From: Escherichia coli
GTDB taxonomy: Bacteria; Pseudomonadota; Gammaproteobacteria; Enterobacterales; Enterobacteriaceae
DNA length: 64,000 nucleotides
Direction of reading: 5' to 3'
NCBI RefSeq assembly: GCF_036503815.1
Contig: NZ_AP027764.1
Location: 372,001 to 436,000 of the forward strand
Of the stretch, positions 47,763-56,855 are shown in pieces (position 1 is the stretch's first letter; each line of letters starts with the position of its first letter). Made by a program: the position numbers and the translations under genes. The notes under the pieces were generated by a model that was given only the letters and a program-made list of their open reading frames with translations, was not told the DNA's origin and ran no database searches.

Positions 47763-49385
47763 TTACAGTTTTGGACCAGCCGCTACCAGCGCGGCACCCG
47801 CAGGGGTGTCGGTGTATTTATCGAAGTTGTCGATAAACAGTTTCGCCAGCGTTTCAGCTTTTTCCTGCCACTGTTCCGGAGAAGCGTAGGTGTTACGCGG
47901 ATCGAGGATTTTAGTGTCTACGCCCGGCAGTTCAGTCGGGATCGCCAGGTTAAACATCGGCAGAGTGAAGGTTTCTGCGTTATCCAGCGAACCGTTGAGG
48001 ATAGCGTCGATAATGGCGCGGGTATCTTTAATGGAGATACGTTTGCCAGTACCGTTCCAGCCAGTGTTAACCAGATATGCCTGCGCACCCGCCGCTTGCA
48101 TACGTTTCACCAGCACTTCTGCGTACTGAGTTGGGTGCAGCGACAGGAACGCCGCGCCGAAGCAAGCGGAGAAGGTTGGCGTCGGTTCGGTGATGCCACG
48201 TTCAGTACCGGCCAGTTTGGCGGTGAAGCCAGAGAGGAAGTGGTACTGAGTTTGATCGGCAGTCAGGCGAGAAACCGGCGGCAGCACACCAAAGGCGTCT
48301 GCGGTCAGGAAGATAACTTTAGTTGCGTGGCCCGCTTTGGAAACCGGTTTAACGATGTTATCGATGTGATAGATCGGATAAGAAACGCGGGTGTTCTCGG
48401 TTTTTGAACCATCGTCAAAATCGATAGTGCCATCTTCACGTACGGTGACGTTTTCCAGCAGCGCATCGCGACGGATAGCGTTGTAGATTTCAGGTTCCGC
48501 TTCTTTCGACAGCTTGATGGTTTTCGCGTAGCAGCCGCCTTCGAAGTTAAACACGCCGTCGTCATCCCAGCCGTGCTCGTCATCGCCAATCAGGCGACGT
48601 TTCGGGTCGGTGGAAAGGGTGGTTTTACCGGTGCCGGAAAGACCAAAGAACACCGCAACATCGCCTTTCTCGCCAACGTTGGCGGAGCAGTGCATAGAAG
48701 CGATACCTTTCAGCGGCAGCAGGTAGTTCATCATTGAGAACATCCCTTTCTTCATTTCGCCGCCGTACCAGGTGCCACCAATCAGCTGCATGCGCTCGGT
48801 CAGGTTAAACGCCACGAAGTTTTCGGAGTTCAGACCCTGTTCTTTCCACTGCGGGTTAGTGCACTTCGCACCGTTCATAACGATAAAGTCAGGTTTAAAA
48901 CCAGCCAGCTCTTCATCGCTCGGGCGAATAAACATGTTTTTGACAAAATGCGCCTGCCAGGCCACTTCGGTGATGAAACGGACGGAAAGACGCGTGTCTG
49001 GGTTCGCACCACAGAAAGCGTCGACAACGAACAGACGTTTACCGGAAAGCTGTTTGGTCACCAGGCCCTTCAGATGCTGCCAGGTTTCCGGAGAGAGAGG
49101 TTTGTTGTCGTTCTTACCTTTGCCTTTATCAGCCCACCAGAAGGTATCGCGAGTGGTATCGTCACGGACGATATACTTATCTTTTGGTGAACGACCGGTG
49201 AAGATCCCGGTATCGACGGCAACGGCACCCAGATTAGTTAACACCCCGCGCTCATAACCTGTCAGGCTCGGATCGAGCTCTTCCTGATACAGCAGGTCGT
49301 AGCTTGGGTTGTAAACGATATCATGTACGTCACTGATACCATAAGCCTCGAGTTCTTGCGGGGTCAAACCATTGTTAACGCGCAT
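47763..49385 (-). CDS. pckA: phosphoenolpyruvate carboxykinase (ATP)
   Basis: PckA converts oxaloacetate and ATP to phosphoenolpyruvate, the first dedicated step of gluconeogenesis. The 540 residues begin [10 protein letters not shown]. The P-loop [11 protein letters not shown] is near residue 250 and the kinase-2 motif LIGDDEHGW follows. A CRP-type site lies upstream, consistent with the known catabolite control. It converges on the accessory genes at 45236-47710, a position where envZ is expected. Confidence 0.98.
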
Positions 49386-49764
49386 TTCACTGCTCCTTAG
49401 CCAATATGTATTGCCTGAATAGTAAAGTCTTTTTGGGGGGTGTTAACCGCGACAAGGCTCATAGATTTACGTATCTGGAGAAATTCATATTTGACAAAAA
49501 ACTCCGTGATTCCTGTCACGAAACGGTTGCTATTATCGCAGAAATAGCATTTTAGGTGTGGAAAATGTTCTTAAAAGGTTAAATCTTGGTTTATATGGCG
49601 GGAATATTGTGAGTGGAATCGCATTCCTGAATGAAATTGATGCAAATTCAATCAGTAAAGTATCGATTCACCACGCTAACTTTTTTTGATTATTTTCTGA
49701 AAAAAGCAAAATAGTACTGCCCGGATGCGATAATTAATCCACCTTTTGATTCTGGATAACTAAC
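49386..49764. promoter_or_regulatory. pckA-yhgE divergent control region
   Basis: The 379 bases contain no gene. The pckA leader is short of secondary structure. A symmetrical CRP-like site lies near the middle (49504-49521). The yhgE side (49600-49760) is A+T-rich, with no assignable sites. Confidence 0.75.
49504..49521. promoter_or_regulatory. CRP-type site upstream of pckA
   Basis: The site contains GTGA, six bases, then TCAC (49506-49519), the core CRP pattern, about 120 bases upstream of pckA. pckA is known to be activated by CRP-cAMP. Confidence 0.65.
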
Positions 49765-51489
49765 ATGGATAACGTTGAACTTTCACCCGCAACACGCTGG
49801 GGGATGATTGCTACCGGATTACTTCAGGGTCTAGTTTGCTACCTACTGATCGCCTGGCTTTCCGGAAAAAATCACAGTTGGATTGTTTATGGCGTGCCTG
49901 CGACCGTCGCGTTTTCATCCGTTTTACTCTTCTCCGTGATCTCCTTTAAACAGAAGCGCCTTTGGGGATGGCTGGCGCTGGTGTTTATTGCCACGCTGGG
50001 AATGAGCGGCTGGCTGAAGTGGCAAACTGATGGCATGAACCCCTGGATAGCTGAAAAGGCGCTTTGGGATTTTGGTTGCTATCTGCTGCTGATGGCAATG
50101 TTGTTGCTACCGTGGATACAACAAAGCCTTCGCATCCGCAATGACAGTAGCCGCTATCGCTATTTTTACCAGTCAGTATGGCATAACGTACTTATATTAC
50201 TGGTGATTTTTCTCGCCAATGGCCTGACGTGGCTGGTACTTTTACTGTGGGGCGAGTTGTTTAAACTTGTTGGCATCACGTTTTTCAAAACGCTCTTTTT
50301 TGCAACCGACTGGTTTATTTATCTCACGTTAGGTCTGGTTACCGCACTGGCGGTGATCCTCGCGCGTACACAGTCACGTTTAATCGACTCTATTCAAAAG
50401 TTGTTCACGTTAATCGCCACGGGGTTGCTGCCGTTAGTATCATTGCTAACCCTGATGTTTATCATCACCCTGCCGTTTACGGGCCTGAGCGCGATTTCTC
50501 GCCACATCTCCGCCGCCGGGTTGCTGTTGACGCTGGCCTTTTTGCAATTGATTTTAATGGCTATTGTCCGCGATCCGCAAAAAGCGTCACTTCCCTGGAC
50601 GGGGCCGTTGCGTTGCCTGATTAAAACCGCTCTGCTGGCTGCTCCGCTGTATGTGTTCGTCGCCGCCTGGGCGTTATGGCTGCGGGTCGCTCAGTACGGC
50701 TGGACTGTCGACCGCTTGCAGGGCGCGCTGGCGGTGCTGGTGTTACTGGTATGGTCGCTGGGGTATTTTGTCAGTATCGTCTGGCGTAAAGGGCAAACCC
50801 CTCTTGTTCTTCAGGGCAAAGTGAACCTTGCGGTTTCGTTATTGGTGTTGGTAATACTGGTGCTTCTTAATTCGCCGGTGCTGGATAGTATGCGCATTAG
50901 TGTGAACAGTCATATGGCACGTTATCAGAGCGGCAAGAACACGCCAGATCAGGTAAGTCTCTACATGCTCGAACAGAACGGTCGCTATGGACGTGCGGCG
51001 CTTGAGTCGCTGAAAAGCGATGCCGAGTATATGAAAGACCCGAAACGCGCACGGGATCTGCTGATGACGTTAGATGGAGAGCAACATCTTCAGGAACAGG
51101 TATCGGAAAAAGTATTAGCCGAAAATGTGTTAATTGCCCCAGGCTCTGGCAAACCGGATACGGCATTCTGGTCGGCCTTAATCCAGGATCGCTATAACGT
51201 GATGACCTGTATTGTAAAAGACGCCTGCGTACTGGTCGAGCAAGATCTGAATAGTGATGGTCAGGCGGAGCGGATCCTGTTTGCTTTTAATCATGACAGA
51301 GTCATTGTCTATGGCTTTGACTCAGATAGAAAAGAATGGAACGCGCTTGATATGAGTTTACTTCCGAACGAAATAACGAAAGAAAAATTACTCACAGCTG
51401 CGAAGGATGGAAAGCTGGGGACGAGGCCGAAAGCGTGGCGCGATCTGACGGTAGATGGTGAAACGCTGGAAATAAACTTAAGCAAATGA
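49765..51489 (+). CDS. yhgE: DUF4153-type inner-membrane protein YhgE
   Basis: YhgE is an uncharacterised inner-membrane protein of 574 residues. There are about ten hydrophobic segments in residues 10-375, beginning with WGMIATGLLQGLVCYLLIAW. A soluble C-terminal region (about 375-574), likely periplasmic or cytoplasmic, follows. No transport or enzyme signature is visible. The gene is intact and divergent from pckA. A REP-like repeat and the hslO terminator follow. Confidence 0.92.
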   Translation: MDNVELSPATRWGMIATGLLQGLVCYLLIAWLSGKNHSWIVYGVPATVAFSSVLLFSVISFKQKRLWGWLALVFIATLGMSGWLKWQTDGMNPWIAEKALWDFGCYLLLMAMLLLPWIQQSLRIRNDSSRYRYFYQSVWHNVLILLVIFLANGLTWLVLLLWGELFKLVGITFFKTLFFATDWFIYLTLGLVTALAVILARTQSRLIDSIQKLFTLIATGLLPLVSLLTLMFIITLPFTGLSAISRHISAAGLLLTLAFLQLILMAIVRDPQKASLPWTGPLRCLIKTALLAAPLYVFVAAWALWLRVAQYGWTVDRLQGALAVLVLLVWSLGYFVSIVWRKGQTPLVLQGKVNLAVSLLVLVILVLLNSPVLDSMRISVNSHMARYQSGKNTPDQVSLYMLEQNGRYGRAALESLKSDAEYMKDPKRARDLLMTLDGEQHLQEQVSEKVLAENVLIAPGSGKPDTAFWSALIQDRYNVMTCIVKDACVLVEQDLNSDGQAERILFAFNHDRVIVYGFDSDRKEWNALDMSLLPNEITKEKLLTAAKDGKLGTRPKAWRDLTVDGETLEINLSK

Positions 51490-51552
51490 CAATGCTTTTA
51501 TCGGATACGACGCTTTATCTTACCAACAATAACTTGTGAATTATTGCGTAGG

Positions 51553-51577
51553 CCTGGTAAGCGCAGCGCATCAGGCC
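51553..51577. repeat. REP-like unit between yhgE and hslO
   Basis: GCCTGGTAAGCGC and the later GCATCAGGC make an imperfect inverted repeat of the REP type between two converging genes. Confidence 0.6.
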
Positions 51578-51592
51578 ATTACGTCGTAAAAT

Positions 51593-51616
51593 CCGGCAGA
51601 GCACTCTCTGCCGGAC
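51593..51616 (-). terminator. terminator of hslRO
   Basis: TCCGGCAGAG and CTCTGCCGGA form a perfect ten-pair stem with a CACT loop, followed by TTTT on the minus strand, eight bases after the hslO stop. Confidence 0.75.
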
Positions 51617-51623
51617 ATACTCA

Positions 51624-52502
51624 TTAATGAACTTGCGGATCTGCCGGAGACGCGTTGTTGCGGATTTCAGCAATATCCATCGCATTGAACAGATAGTGGT
51701 TACCGCAGTAATCACAATGCATGTCAATTTCGCCTTCTTCCGCCAGAATGCTATCCACTTCTTCATCCGGCAGTGTTTTTAGCGCGTCGGCGCAACGTTC
51801 ACGCGAGCAGGTGCATTTGAATTCAACATCCTGCGGATCATAAACCGTCACTTCTTCTTCGTGATACAAACGCCACAACACTTCGTTTGCCGGTAAGGTC
51901 AGCAGTTCTTCGGTTTTGATGGTTTCGGTTAGCGTTGCCAGGTGGTCAAAGTCGTCCTGCTGGGCATTTTGCGCAGGCATTACCTGCAACAACATACCGC
52001 CTGCAGCCGGTTTGCCGTCTACGTCGCCGGTGCGAATAAACAGGCGCGTCGGCAGCTGTTCAGAACGCATAAAGTAATCTTCCAGGCAGGCCGCCAGGGT
52101 ATCACCTTCCAGACCAACCACGCCCTGATAGCGTTCGCCTTCGCTCGGAGTAATGGTGATCACTACGTAACCATTGCCGACCAGCGTTTTCAGGTCGGCA
52201 TTTTCTGGAATTTCGCCCTGCACGCGCGCCACACCGCGCATCTGCTGTTTGTTGTTTCCGTTGATGACCGCCAGACTCATCGGGCCGTCGCCTTGCAGCT
52301 GTACGGTGATATCACCATCAAATTTTAGCGTAGCGGTTAACAGGCTGGTCGCAACCAGCAGTTCTGCCAGCACGTTTTTAACGGGCTGCGGATAATCGTG
52401 ATTCTCAAGGATCTGTTGCAGGGTTTCCGAAACGGTTACCAGTTCGCCGCGAACGGCAAAGTTTTCAAACAGATAGCGATGTAATTGGTCATGTTGCGGC
52501 AT
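51624..52502 (-). CDS. hslO: redox-regulated holdase chaperone Hsp33
   Basis: Hsp33 protects unfolding proteins during oxidative stress. From MPQHDQLHRY it has 292 residues; an ATG six bases earlier would add two. The C-terminal redox switch holds the four zinc ligands in CTC and CDYC (about 232, 234, 265, 268). The N-terminal substrate-binding domain is complete. hslR lies 24 bases upstream in the same operon. Confidence 0.97.
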   Translation of the reverse strand: MPQHDQLHRYLFENFAVRGELVTVSETLQQILENHDYPQPVKNVLAELLVATSLLTATLKFDGDITVQLQGDGPMSLAVINGNNKQQMRGVARVQGEIPENADLKTLVGNGYVVITITPSEGERYQGVVGLEGDTLAACLEDYFMRSEQLPTRLFIRTGDVDGKPAAGGMLLQVMPAQNAQQDDFDHLATLTETIKTEELLTLPANEVLWRLYHEEEVTVYDPQDVEFKCTCSRERCADALKTLPDEEVDSILAEEGEIDMHCDYCGNHYLFNAMDIAEIRNNASPADPQVH

Positions 52503-52526
52503 AATCATCTCTCTTGCAGGTGACAG

Positions 52527-52928
52527 TTATTCACTGTCGCCGTGTTTAAATCGTAACAGGTCGCGGCGCTCTTTTTTGTCCGGGCGTCGGTCCGGGTGCG
52601 GCATGGTTAAGGCATTAAGTTTACGTGCCAGCGCCATTTTTTCGCGTTTCTCTACACTTTCTGCAGTCTCTTCATACAGCAAGACTGCCTCGCTGGCGGG
52701 GCGACGCTGTTCAGTAATCGCCTTTACAATCACCGTTCGTTCGTCATTTCCCTGGCGCAGAGTGAGCGTGGCATTCAGCTCGACGATTTTGCTTGGCTTG
52801 CTGCGCTGCCCGTTGTAGTGCACCTTACCGCCTTCGATCATTTCGCGGGCCAGCGCGCGGGTTTTATAAAAACGGGCGGCCCATAGCCATTTATCCAGTC
52901 GAACCTCAACAGCAGGTTTTTCTTTCAT
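52527..52928 (-). CDS. hslR: ribosome-associated heat shock protein Hsp15
   Basis: Hsp15 binds free 50S subunits carrying nascent chains and helps recycle them. The 133 residues contain an N-terminal S4 RNA-binding domain (about 9-70, VRLDKWLWAARFYKTRALAR) and a basic C-terminal helix. It lies between yrfG and hslO, with ten and 24 base gaps, in a heat-shock-related group. Confidence 0.97.
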   Translation of the reverse strand: MKEKPAVEVRLDKWLWAARFYKTRALAREMIEGGKVHYNGQRSKPSKIVELNATLTLRQGNDERTVIVKAITEQRRPASEAVLLYEETAESVEKREKMALARKLNALTMPHPDRRPDKKERRDLLRFKHGDSE

Positions 52929-52938
52929 GGCGTCTCCT

Positions 52939-53607
52939 TCACATTAGCGAGGGGATCAGGCGGCGGTAGTCATTCAGTGACGGATGGTGCTGATACTGTT
53001 TCTCGGCAATCCCGGAGTCAGGATTAGTCACGCCGAGGCAGTAACGAATACCAAATTGTGCGGCAGCATCGAGAATCGCTTCGCTGTCATCAATAAACAG
53101 CGTTCTTTCAGCTTTCAGACCCGTAGCTTCGGCCACCGCATGCCATAACCGCTGATCCTCTTTCGGATAACCAAATGTGTGGGTGGAAAGTAATAAATCA
53201 AGGTGTGCGTCCAGACCGGTATGCTCAAGTTTTACCGCCAGGTTATGCGGATGAGCATTAGTGAGCAAAATTCGTTGCTTACCACTGGCTTTCAGTGCCT
53301 CAAGAAACGGAATGGTATCTTCACGCAGTACGGCACGCGGTCCCATCTCGGTGGTCATCGCACAGATATCCAGACCCAGTTGCTCACTCCAGTAATCAAG
53401 ACAGTACCAGTTTAGCGTATGCTGCACGTCGTGATATTGCTGGCGCATATAGTCCATCGCTTCCTGTGGTGTGACCCCGTTTTTCGCCCCCCATGTTTCA
53501 GGCACCAGCTTTTGCCAGAAATAGTTATCGAAGGCGAGGTCGAGCAACGTGCCGTCCATATCCAGCAGAACGGTATCTACGTCCTGCCAGGCAATGTTGA
53601 TATGCAT
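52939..53607 (-). CDS. yrfG: HAD-family GMP/IMP nucleotidase
   Basis: YrfG is a haloacid dehalogenase-type phosphatase reported to act on GMP and IMP. From MHINIAWQ it has 222 residues. The nucleophile motif LLDMDGTLLD gives Asp16 and Asp18; motif II is LLTNAH and the late acidic motif is FIDDSEAIL. An in-frame extension to 53679 would overlap igaA and is rejected. It is first of the yrfG-hslR-hslO series. Confidence 0.95.
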   Translation of the reverse strand: MHINIAWQDVDTVLLDMDGTLLDLAFDNYFWQKLVPETWGAKNGVTPQEAMDYMRQQYHDVQHTLNWYCLDYWSEQLGLDICAMTTEMGPRAVLREDTIPFLEALKASGKQRILLTNAHPHNLAVKLEHTGLDAHLDLLLSTHTFGYPKEDQRLWHAVAEATGLKAERTLFIDDSEAILDAAAQFGIRYCLGVTNPDSGIAEKQYQHHPSLNDYRRLIPSLM

Positions 53608-53671
53608 GAGGGAAATCTCCAGAGTGAAGCAATTTGCGCGACAGGGTAGCATAACCTGCCGCGCAAACGTG

Positions 53672-55807
53672 TTATTCAATAAGGCTTTCTGAAGGCGTGA
53701 TCAGTTGCGGATTCAGGCAGCTTTCATAATAGGCCTGAATCTCCATCATGCGAGTGCGATGACGCTGGTAACGACGCCATGCCTGTACGCCATTATAGAT
53801 AGTGCTGCCCAGCATCGTCAGTAGCAGCAGTGTGGTGCTGAGATAGCGCCACAGGCCGGAACGATCCGGGATCGGATGAAGGCCTATATGCTGCGTACCA
53901 TTGGCGTCGGTGAAGATTTTTGTGACGATGCCTTCGGCGTTAAACGGCGTATGCATTAACATTTGCGCCAGTTTCTGGAAAGCGTTCCACTGTTCTTGCG
54001 GCGGGTAGTCGTAAAGTGATGCCGAAGGCCAGGGCTGATCAACAAAATCGCTGCCTTCGTCGCTGACAATCAGGAATCCGCCGGGGGCCGGACTGTTTAG
54101 TGATTGTGCCGCTCGCGCCGTTTCATGCGTGATAAACGGCGCGGTGGAAGTTGCCACCAGGTTATCCAGCGATTCCGCACTCACCGGGCGTAATAACACA
54201 TTCACGCCATCGAGTTTCCCGGCGTTGGCGCGTTTTACCAGCGCGTCCCAGTCTTTACTGTTGCCGAGATTGACCAGCGCATTTTTCAGTCGCACACAGT
54301 CATCTTTGGCAGAACAAAGATCCGCTGTCTTCAGTACGATATCGCCAAAATCATCAAGCAATACCATGCCGGATTTTTGAATTGCTGAACGTAATGAGGC
54401 GCTGACGCGAGATTCATCTTCCGGTTTAGGGTGCAGCTGGCGATTAACTGCTTCGGTCAATGCCGTCGCTTTGTTGACCAGTTCAGATTCTGGTAATGGC
54501 AATGAGCGGGCGTCATTCCATATGATCTGCGAGCAGTCAAACGGTAAAAAAGGTGAGTTGGTTTTCGCGCTCCAGGTACCGGAAGTGCGAATATTACACA
54601 TTCCCGTACCGCTAATACGCAATGTATCGCCAACCCGCACGCCAGCGTCAGCCAGTTGTTTCACGCTGGTGGCTTCAATGGTCTGCGCTCCTTTCATCCA
54701 CGAGAGGGTGAATTTCAGCGGCATATCCAGCGGGATCCAGAATAACAGCATAAACAGCACCAGTAGCGAGCCCGCAGCGATAATCGTACTGCGCAGCCAG
54801 TGCTGTAACGGAAAGTTTTTTACTTCATCATGCAGCGAAAGATATCGCCCTTGACGCACTACGTGGCGGTCGAGATAGATATCGATATCGGTTTGTTGGC
54901 CGAGATCCTGAGCAATGTAGGGCTGCCAGTGTGCGGGATAGACCAGGTCGATAATACCGAGTGAAATATTGTTGATCTGCTCCTGATCGTTTTCGCCAAA
55001 CAATCCCCAACGACGCGGTGTACCGCGCAGACAATGAATTTCCCGCAGGGAGGATTTTGCCGGGGGCGCGAATAGCCCCCACAGTCCTGCGCCCAGCAGC
55101 AGTAACGCGCCGCCTGCCAGCCACGGAACAAATACATCCGGGGTAATCAGGCAGAAAAAGAACATCAGGAAGGAGGCGACAATCAGCAACGCTTCGCGCA
55201 GCCCGCGCGGACGACTTAGCGCATACTCTTCGTGCGTTTCTTTGCGAATATTGAGTAGCTCGATTTGCTCACTCTCTTCCCCGCGAATAGACGCCTGTGT
55301 TGACGGAACAGGTTGCAAGGCATAGCCGCGAGTTTCCTGCATGTACTCCTGCAGCGTATGACCGTTGAGTGAAATAACCAGCGGCAGCGAATCGGTATGA
55401 ATCAGTTCAACGGTATTCTCATCGTTGATGTACTGCTCCCAGAAAGGGGGCAGGTGGACTTCTACCGAATCGAGGTAGTAACGCCATTTATTCGGATCGT
55501 CGGTAGAGATGCCGTAACGCGTGATAGCGTGTGTCAGCATCATGACGTTGTTGCTTTCGGCATTCAGCGCCAGAGAGATCGGGGCCGCACTCGCTCCCGT
55601 TGGGCCAGGCACTTGTAACACCTGTGTCAGGCTCTCAAGATAATTTTCAACGGCGCTACGTTCTTCAGGTGTGAGTTTGCGCGTTTGCGCGTCTGCGAAA
55701 GCGTTGGTCCAGGGCAGTTGACGCCGTCTGGATCGCACTTTTATCAGCCATCCCGCAAGTAGTGAGCAGGCCAGCAAAGCAGCTAAAAAAATCACAATGG
55801 TGCTCAT
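53672..55807 (-). CDS. igaA: inner-membrane regulator of the Rcs phosphorelay
   Basis: IgaA (YrfF) restrains the Rcs envelope stress system, and the gene is essential in strains with active Rcs. The 711 residues have a first membrane segment at about 2-22, a pair at about 204-246, one near 340-360 and a last near 650-670. Between the last two is a large periplasmic domain that contacts RcsF. The cytoplasmic loops lack enzyme motifs. It is intact, with a weak start region 320 bases from nudE. Confidence 0.95.
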   Translation of the reverse strand: MSTIVIFLAALLACSLLAGWLIKVRSRRRQLPWTNAFADAQTRKLTPEERSAVENYLESLTQVLQVPGPTGASAAPISLALNAESNNVMMLTHAITRYGISTDDPNKWRYYLDSVEVHLPPFWEQYINDENTVELIHTDSLPLVISLNGHTLQEYMQETRGYALQPVPSTQASIRGEESEQIELLNIRKETHEEYALSRPRGLREALLIVASFLMFFFCLITPDVFVPWLAGGALLLLGAGLWGLFAPPAKSSLREIHCLRGTPRRWGLFGENDQEQINNISLGIIDLVYPAHWQPYIAQDLGQQTDIDIYLDRHVVRQGRYLSLHDEVKNFPLQHWLRSTIIAAGSLLVLFMLLFWIPLDMPLKFTLSWMKGAQTIEATSVKQLADAGVRVGDTLRISGTGMCNIRTSGTWSAKTNSPFLPFDCSQIIWNDARSLPLPESELVNKATALTEAVNRQLHPKPEDESRVSASLRSAIQKSGMVLLDDFGDIVLKTADLCSAKDDCVRLKNALVNLGNSKDWDALVKRANAGKLDGVNVLLRPVSAESLDNLVATSTAPFITHETARAAQSLNSPAPGGFLIVSDEGSDFVDQPWPSASLYDYPPQEQWNAFQKLAQMLMHTPFNAEGIVTKIFTDANGTQHIGLHPIPDRSGLWRYLSTTLLLLTMLGSTIYNGVQAWRRYQRHRTRMMEIQAYYESCLNPQLITPSESLIE

Positions 55808-56126
55808 GCTTTCCCCATCTTACTTAGTCTGTCAGGCGTGGTCAGTCGCACCGGACACAATACATGATTCTGCGGTTGGCTATCGGCAAGCGTGGAGTTT
55901 AACTTGAGCATCATTAAGCACATCACAGTAACCGCTGATCATAGCAAACCCTCTGAAGGCGGAATATCAGCAAATTCCTGGAGTTATTTCAACCTATTGA
56001 CTTTTAATTTGATTTGAGGATGATTATTTAATAAGTTACATAAATGTAAATAACATGCAATTCACATTGCCGAAAGCGTGTCCGATATCGCACAATAACC
56101 GCTGATTTCACAGCATAGATCCCACG
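55808..56126. promoter_or_regulatory. igaA-nudE divergent control region
   Basis: These 319 bases contain no gene. An 11-base direct repeat, TAACCGCTGAT, occurs at 55929-55939 and 56096-56106. The middle is A+T-rich. I cannot assign a regulator. Confidence 0.6.
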
Positions 56127-56687
56127 ATGAGCAAATCATTACAAAAACCCACCATTCTGAATGTTGAAACTGTAGCCCGTTCACGACTGTTTACCGTCGA
56201 AAGCGTGGATCTGGAGTTCAGCAATGGCGTGCGGCGTGTTTATGAACGAATGCGTCCAACCAACCGGGAAGCGGTGATGATTGTGCCGATTGTGGACGAT
56301 CACCTGATCCTGATCCGCGAATACGCAGTGGGAACGGAATCCTACGAATTAGGTTTTTCGAAAGGATTAATTGATCCGGGTGAAAGCGTCTACGAAGCCG
56401 CTAACCGCGAGCTAAAAGAAGAGGTTGGATTTGGTGCGAACGATCTGACTTTTTTGAAGAAGCTCAGCATGGCACCGTCTTACTTTTCCAGCAAAATGAA
56501 TATCGTGGTAGCGCAAGATCTCTACCCGGAATCGCTGGAAGGCGATGAGCCAGAGCCGCTACCACAGGTGCGCTGGCCGCTGGCGCATATGATGGATTTG
56601 CTGGAAGATCCTGACTTCAACGAAGCACGTAATGTCAGCGCACTGTTCCTCGTGCGCGAGTGGTTGAAGGAGCAGGGGCGAGTGTAA
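56127..56687 (+). CDS. nudE: ADP compounds hydrolase (Nudix)
   Basis: NudE hydrolyses ADP-ribose, diadenosine triphosphate and NADH-type compounds. It is 186 residues with a complete Nudix box at 80-102 (GLIDPGESVYEAANRELKEE then VGFG). The ribosome site is weak. It is divergent from igaA and converges on mrcA across two REP units. Confidence 0.96.
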   Translation: MSKSLQKPTILNVETVARSRLFTVESVDLEFSNGVRRVYERMRPTNREAVMIVPIVDDHLILIREYAVGTESYELGFSKGLIDPGESVYEAANRELKEEVGFGANDLTFLKKLSMAPSYFSSKMNIVVAQDLYPESLEGDEPEPLPQVRWPLAHMMDLLEDPDFNEARNVSALFLVREWLKEQGRV

Positions 56688-56700
56688 ATGCGTGAAGTTT

Positions 56701-56725
56701 GCCTGATGCACAATGCTTATCAGGC
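56701..56725. repeat. REP unit 1 between nudE and mrcA
   Basis: GCCTGAT and ATCAGGC bracket a short imperfect palindrome, a REP core, 14 bases after nudE. Confidence 0.7.
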
Positions 56726-56769
56726 CTGCGCGGCTCCTGCAATATATTGATTTTTCTCGATATTTTCAG

Positions 56770-56798
56770 ACGGATAACGTGTTCACGCCGTATCCGGT
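56770..56798. repeat. REP unit 2 between nudE and mrcA
   Basis: ACGGATAACG and CGTATCCGGT form a second REP-like stem in the same gap, so the pair resembles a BIME. Confidence 0.65.
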
Positions 56799-56829
56799 AT
56801 AAATAAAGTGACACTTTGTCAGCAAACAG

Positions 56830-56853
56830 AAAAAGGCGCCGAAGCGCCTTTTT
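56830..56853 (-). terminator. terminator of mrcA
   Basis: AAAAGGCGC and GCGCCTTTT pair across a four-base loop, with T runs on both sides. It directly follows the mrcA stop on the minus strand. Confidence 0.85.
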
Positions 56854-56855
56854 AA

